Of a stretch of 7,801 nt of DNA, positions 6,620-7,801 are shown piece after piece (the stretch's first letter is position 1; each line of letters opens with the position of its first letter). The stretch lies in assembly GCA_945485625.1 (NCBI GenBank), contig CALYSH010000058.1, positions 1-7,801 on the forward strand, read 5' to 3'. Both the position numbers and the translations under genes were made by a program. Below the pieces are notes generated by a model that searched no databases, had not been told where the DNA came from, and was given only the letters and a program-made list of their open reading frames with translations. Source of the DNA: an uncultured Lachnospiraceae bacterium. Lineage in GTDB: Bacteria; Bacillota; Clostridia; Lachnospirales; Lachnospiraceae.

Positions 6620-7128
6620 CAAAAAAGCGTTTTTTACAATTGGGACTCACTGTCCCGCTCTTGTTACTGACATTATTCTGCGGCTGCGGTCCCGAGGACC
6701 GGACCGACCTTCCCTCCGGGGATATCCCGTCCTCACAGACAGAGGAGTCGCCGGTTACCGAAGCCTCCGGAGAGACAGATGCTTCCTCCACAGAGGAGCT
6801 CACCATAGAGGACACCTCCGGGGAAAAGGACACCTTCACCCTGACCATCCGTGTGAAAAATATATGCGGTATGTCCTTCGGCATGTTCTCCATGATTGAC
6901 CCCGTCACAGGGAAACAGGAAAACTTAAATGCCATTGCTGACCGGGAGATCCTGACTCTGGAATCCGAATGGCCCCGGGATGTCACCGTCATGCAGTGGG
7001 CACTGTACGATACGGAGGGGAAGCTGCTTGCTGAAGCAAAAACAGATATTTCCAAAGCAACCTCCCAGGTTCAGCTCACATTTCACGGGGAAGGTTCCAT
7101 TGAAAAAATCGAGGAAAGCTTTCAGTAA
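6616..7128 (+). CDS. Small predicted lipoprotein of unknown function
   Basis: A 170-residue secreted lipoprotein. The N-terminus MTKKRFLQLGLTVPLLLLTLFCGC is a typical lipoprotein signal peptide: basic start, hydrophobic core, and a lipobox ending FCG-Cys24, the probable lipidated residue. Residues 25 to about 75 form an acidic Ser/Thr/Glu-rich linker. The remaining part (about 76-170, from DTFTLTIRVKN) has alternating strands (ILTLESEW, VTVMQWALYD, SQVQLTFHG) and looks like a small beta-sandwich; I do not recognise the family. ATG at 6616 is chosen because upstream in-frame starts fall in or before the promoter and would bury the signal peptide. AGGAAAGG ends 13 bases upstream, rather far. 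The gene is divergent from the chemoreceptor and convergent with the acidic surface protein, and ends at a shared terminator. Confidence 0.85.
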   Translation: MTKKRFLQLGLTVPLLLLTLFCGCGPEDRTDLPSGDIPSSQTEESPVTEASGETDASSTEELTIEDTSGEKDTFTLTIRVKNICGMSFGMFSMIDPVTGKQENLNAIADREILTLESEWPRDVTVMQWALYDTEGKLLAEAKTDISKATSQVQLTFHGEGSIEKIEESFQ

Positions 7129-7141
7129 CGTCTTTTTATCC

Positions 7142-7177
7142 AATCGTTTCCCAAATGCAGGAACGAATCGTTCCCCA
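7142..7177. repeat. Direct repeat with embedded 15-base palindrome after the lipoprotein gene
   Basis: AATCGTTTCCCA (7142-7153) and AATCGTTCCCCA (7166-7177) match at 11 of 12 positions with a 24-base period. The second copy overlaps the perfect palindrome GGAACGAATCGTTCC (7160-7174). It lies in the 3' untranslated region of the lipoprotein, before the terminator. The role is unknown; protein site or RNA hairpin are both possible. Confidence 0.5.
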
Positions 7178-7199
7178 TATCTTTTCTACCTGTTTACAC

Positions 7200-7234
7200 A
7201 AAAAATGCCGGCTGATTTCTCAGCCGGCTTTTTT
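7200..7234. terminator. Bidirectional intrinsic terminator
   Basis: GCCGGCTGA-TTTC-TCAGCCGGC is a perfect nine-pair GC-rich stem with a four-base loop. It is followed by T6 on the plus strand (7229-7234) and, read on the minus strand, by one A and T6 (complement of 7200-7205). It therefore closes both the lipoprotein gene (+) and the acidic surface protein gene (-), whose stop is only a few bases away at 7241. Confidence 0.95.
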
Positions 7235-7240
7235 GTTGCG

Positions 7241-7801
7241 TTATCTGATTTCTTTCTTCTTCTCGTGACGTCTGTATGCTTCATAACCTGCAGCACCGAA
7301 GAGACCGACTATGATTGCCCAGATCCAAGGCATCTTCGTCTTTTCCTCTTTCACGCTAGGAAGGTCTGCCAGAGCAGTCTTGTCATCCTCGATATCTACC
7401 ACGATACCGGTTTCTTCTTCTGCATCTTCTGCGTCTGCGCCATCCACTACGGGCTGGTCTGCCAGAGGCGTATCACCATCCTCAATCTCCACTACATCAC
7501 CATCTGCATCTGCTGCGGCATCATCGTCAGCTGCGTCTGCACCATCCACAGCATTATCTGCATCTGCACCATCCACAGCATTATCTGTATCCGCAGGCTG
7601 CTGAGCCTGTGCATCTGCCTGATTTGCTGCGTCATCCGGAGTGGGGGTAATGGTATTTACCGGGTTTGTGGGTGCCTGATTGTTCAAATTCTCAGGAACA
7701 ACAGGAGTTGTTACTGCCTGATCATCCTCATCTTCGTTGTCGCCGTCGTCGGGAGTATTGTCGGGATCTCCTTCACCCTCGTTATCGCCGTCATCGGGAG
7801 T
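7241..7801 (-). CDS. C-terminal part of an acidic, repeat-rich surface protein
   Basis: Open from the right window edge to TAA at 7243-7241, 186 codons visible; the true start is outside (a TTG at 7687 has no ribosome site and the frame continues above it). From the edge inward it contains TPDDGDNE twice, a Pro/Thr/Asn/Gln-rich stretch, Ala/Asp repeats with DNAVDGADA twice, then two copies of a VVxIEDxxTxLAD motif (coded at 7457-7495 and 7364-7402), a charged KEEKTK segment, one membrane helix WIWAIIVGLFGAAGYEAY (7274-7327) and a basic tail RRHEKKKEIR. IEDxxxPLAD-like motifs just before a C-terminal anchor are, from memory, common in surface proteins of clostridia. No LPXTG sortase signal follows, so it is probably held by the helix. 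The acidic low-complexity part likely acts as a wall-spanning stalk for an N-terminal domain not seen here. Confidence 0.85.
   Translation of the reverse strand, partial: TPDDGDNEGEGDPDNTPDDGDNEDEDDQAVTTPVVPENLNNQAPTNPVNTITPTPDDAANQADAQAQQPADTDNAVDGADADNAVDGADAADDDAAADADGDVVEIEDGDTPLADQPVVDGADAEDAEEETGIVVDIEDDKTALADLPSVKEEKTKMPWIWAIIVGLFGAAGYEAYRRHEKKKEIR
7536..7587 (-). repeat. Two exact 25-base tandem copies coding DNAVDGADA
   Basis: The same 25 bases occur at 7536-7560 and 7563-7587, a 27-base period that keeps the reading frame and repeats nine residues. The exact identity points to recent duplication by slippage. A diverged third VDGADA copy is coded near 7430-7447. Confidence 0.85.
7736..7801 (-). 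repeat. 45-base-period repeat coding TPDDGDN
   Basis: Bases 7736-7756 and 7781-7801 match at 19 of 21 positions. Both differences are silent (GAC/GAT), so the peptide TPDDGDN is kept. The array probably continues beyond the window. Confidence 0.75.

Noticed and set aside
7328..7363. LPXTG sortase signal before the membrane helix
   Set aside because: The segment reads LPSVKEEKTKMP; there is no Thr-Gly after the LP, so no standard sortase site is present.
7536..7587. CRISPR-like pair of identical 25-mers
   Set aside because: The period is 27 bases with no room for spacers; it is an in-frame coding repeat.
7311..7604. Plus-strand Ser/Ala-rich open frame of 97 codons
   Set aside because: It is the antisense reading of the Asp/Ala repeats (GAC/GCA read backward) and has no ribosome site.

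Overview
The window looks like a chromosomal segment from a Gram-positive, low-to-mid-GC anaerobe of the Bacillota, most likely a Lachnospiraceae-type gut or rumen bacterium. This is inferred from strong GGAGG-type ribosome sites, frequent TTG starts, an intracellular GH10 xylanase, a Cache-type chemoreceptor, and a surface protein tail with IEDxxTPLAD-like motifs before its membrane anchor. No RNA genes, insertion sequences or CRISPR arrays are visible. No gap between genes exceeds about 215 bases.

Left third (1-2823, minus strand): a tightly packed operon read right to left. A VWA-like (DUF2201-type) protein starts at TTG 2823. A MoxR-type AAA+ ATPase begins directly after its stop codon. 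A third gene overlaps the ATPase stop as ATGA and runs off the left edge. A near-consensus promoter lies at 2857-2885. The layout is that of a MoxR/VWA remodelling module: the ATPase probably changes the conformation of a client and the VWA protein acts as the metal-dependent adaptor. The client is unknown. The VWA protein keeps its MIDAS metal site but has lost the glutamate of its HExxH-like motif.

Middle (2921-4381): a divergent GH10 endo-xylanase without a signal peptide, presumably acting on imported xylo-oligosaccharides. Its extended -10 sits inside an 8-bp inverted repeat that is a good operator candidate. A small unrecognised convergent gene (3941-4249, TTG start) overlaps the xylanase stop by 4 bases. 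An intrinsic terminator (4335-4365) then closes the chemoreceptor gene.

Right half (4382-7240): a 672-residue methyl-accepting chemotaxis protein (minus strand) with a periplasm-facing double-Cache-like domain, HAMP and signalling hairpin. It is transcribed from a strong promoter through a leader of about 80 nt that can form two alternative hairpins. Divergent from it is a small lipoprotein (plus strand) with an extended -10 promoter and a four-codon leader ORF coupled to its start. A perfect 9-bp-stem hairpin flanked by A6 and T6 (7200-7234) serves as a bidirectional terminator.

Right edge (7241-7801, minus strand): the C-terminal part of a very acidic, repeat-rich surface protein with a single membrane anchor and a basic tail; its N-terminus lies beyond the window.

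Functionally the window mixes xylan-oligomer breakdown, environmental sensing and cell-surface proteins with a MoxR/VWA module. The modules have separate promoters, and nothing in the sequence shows that they work together.
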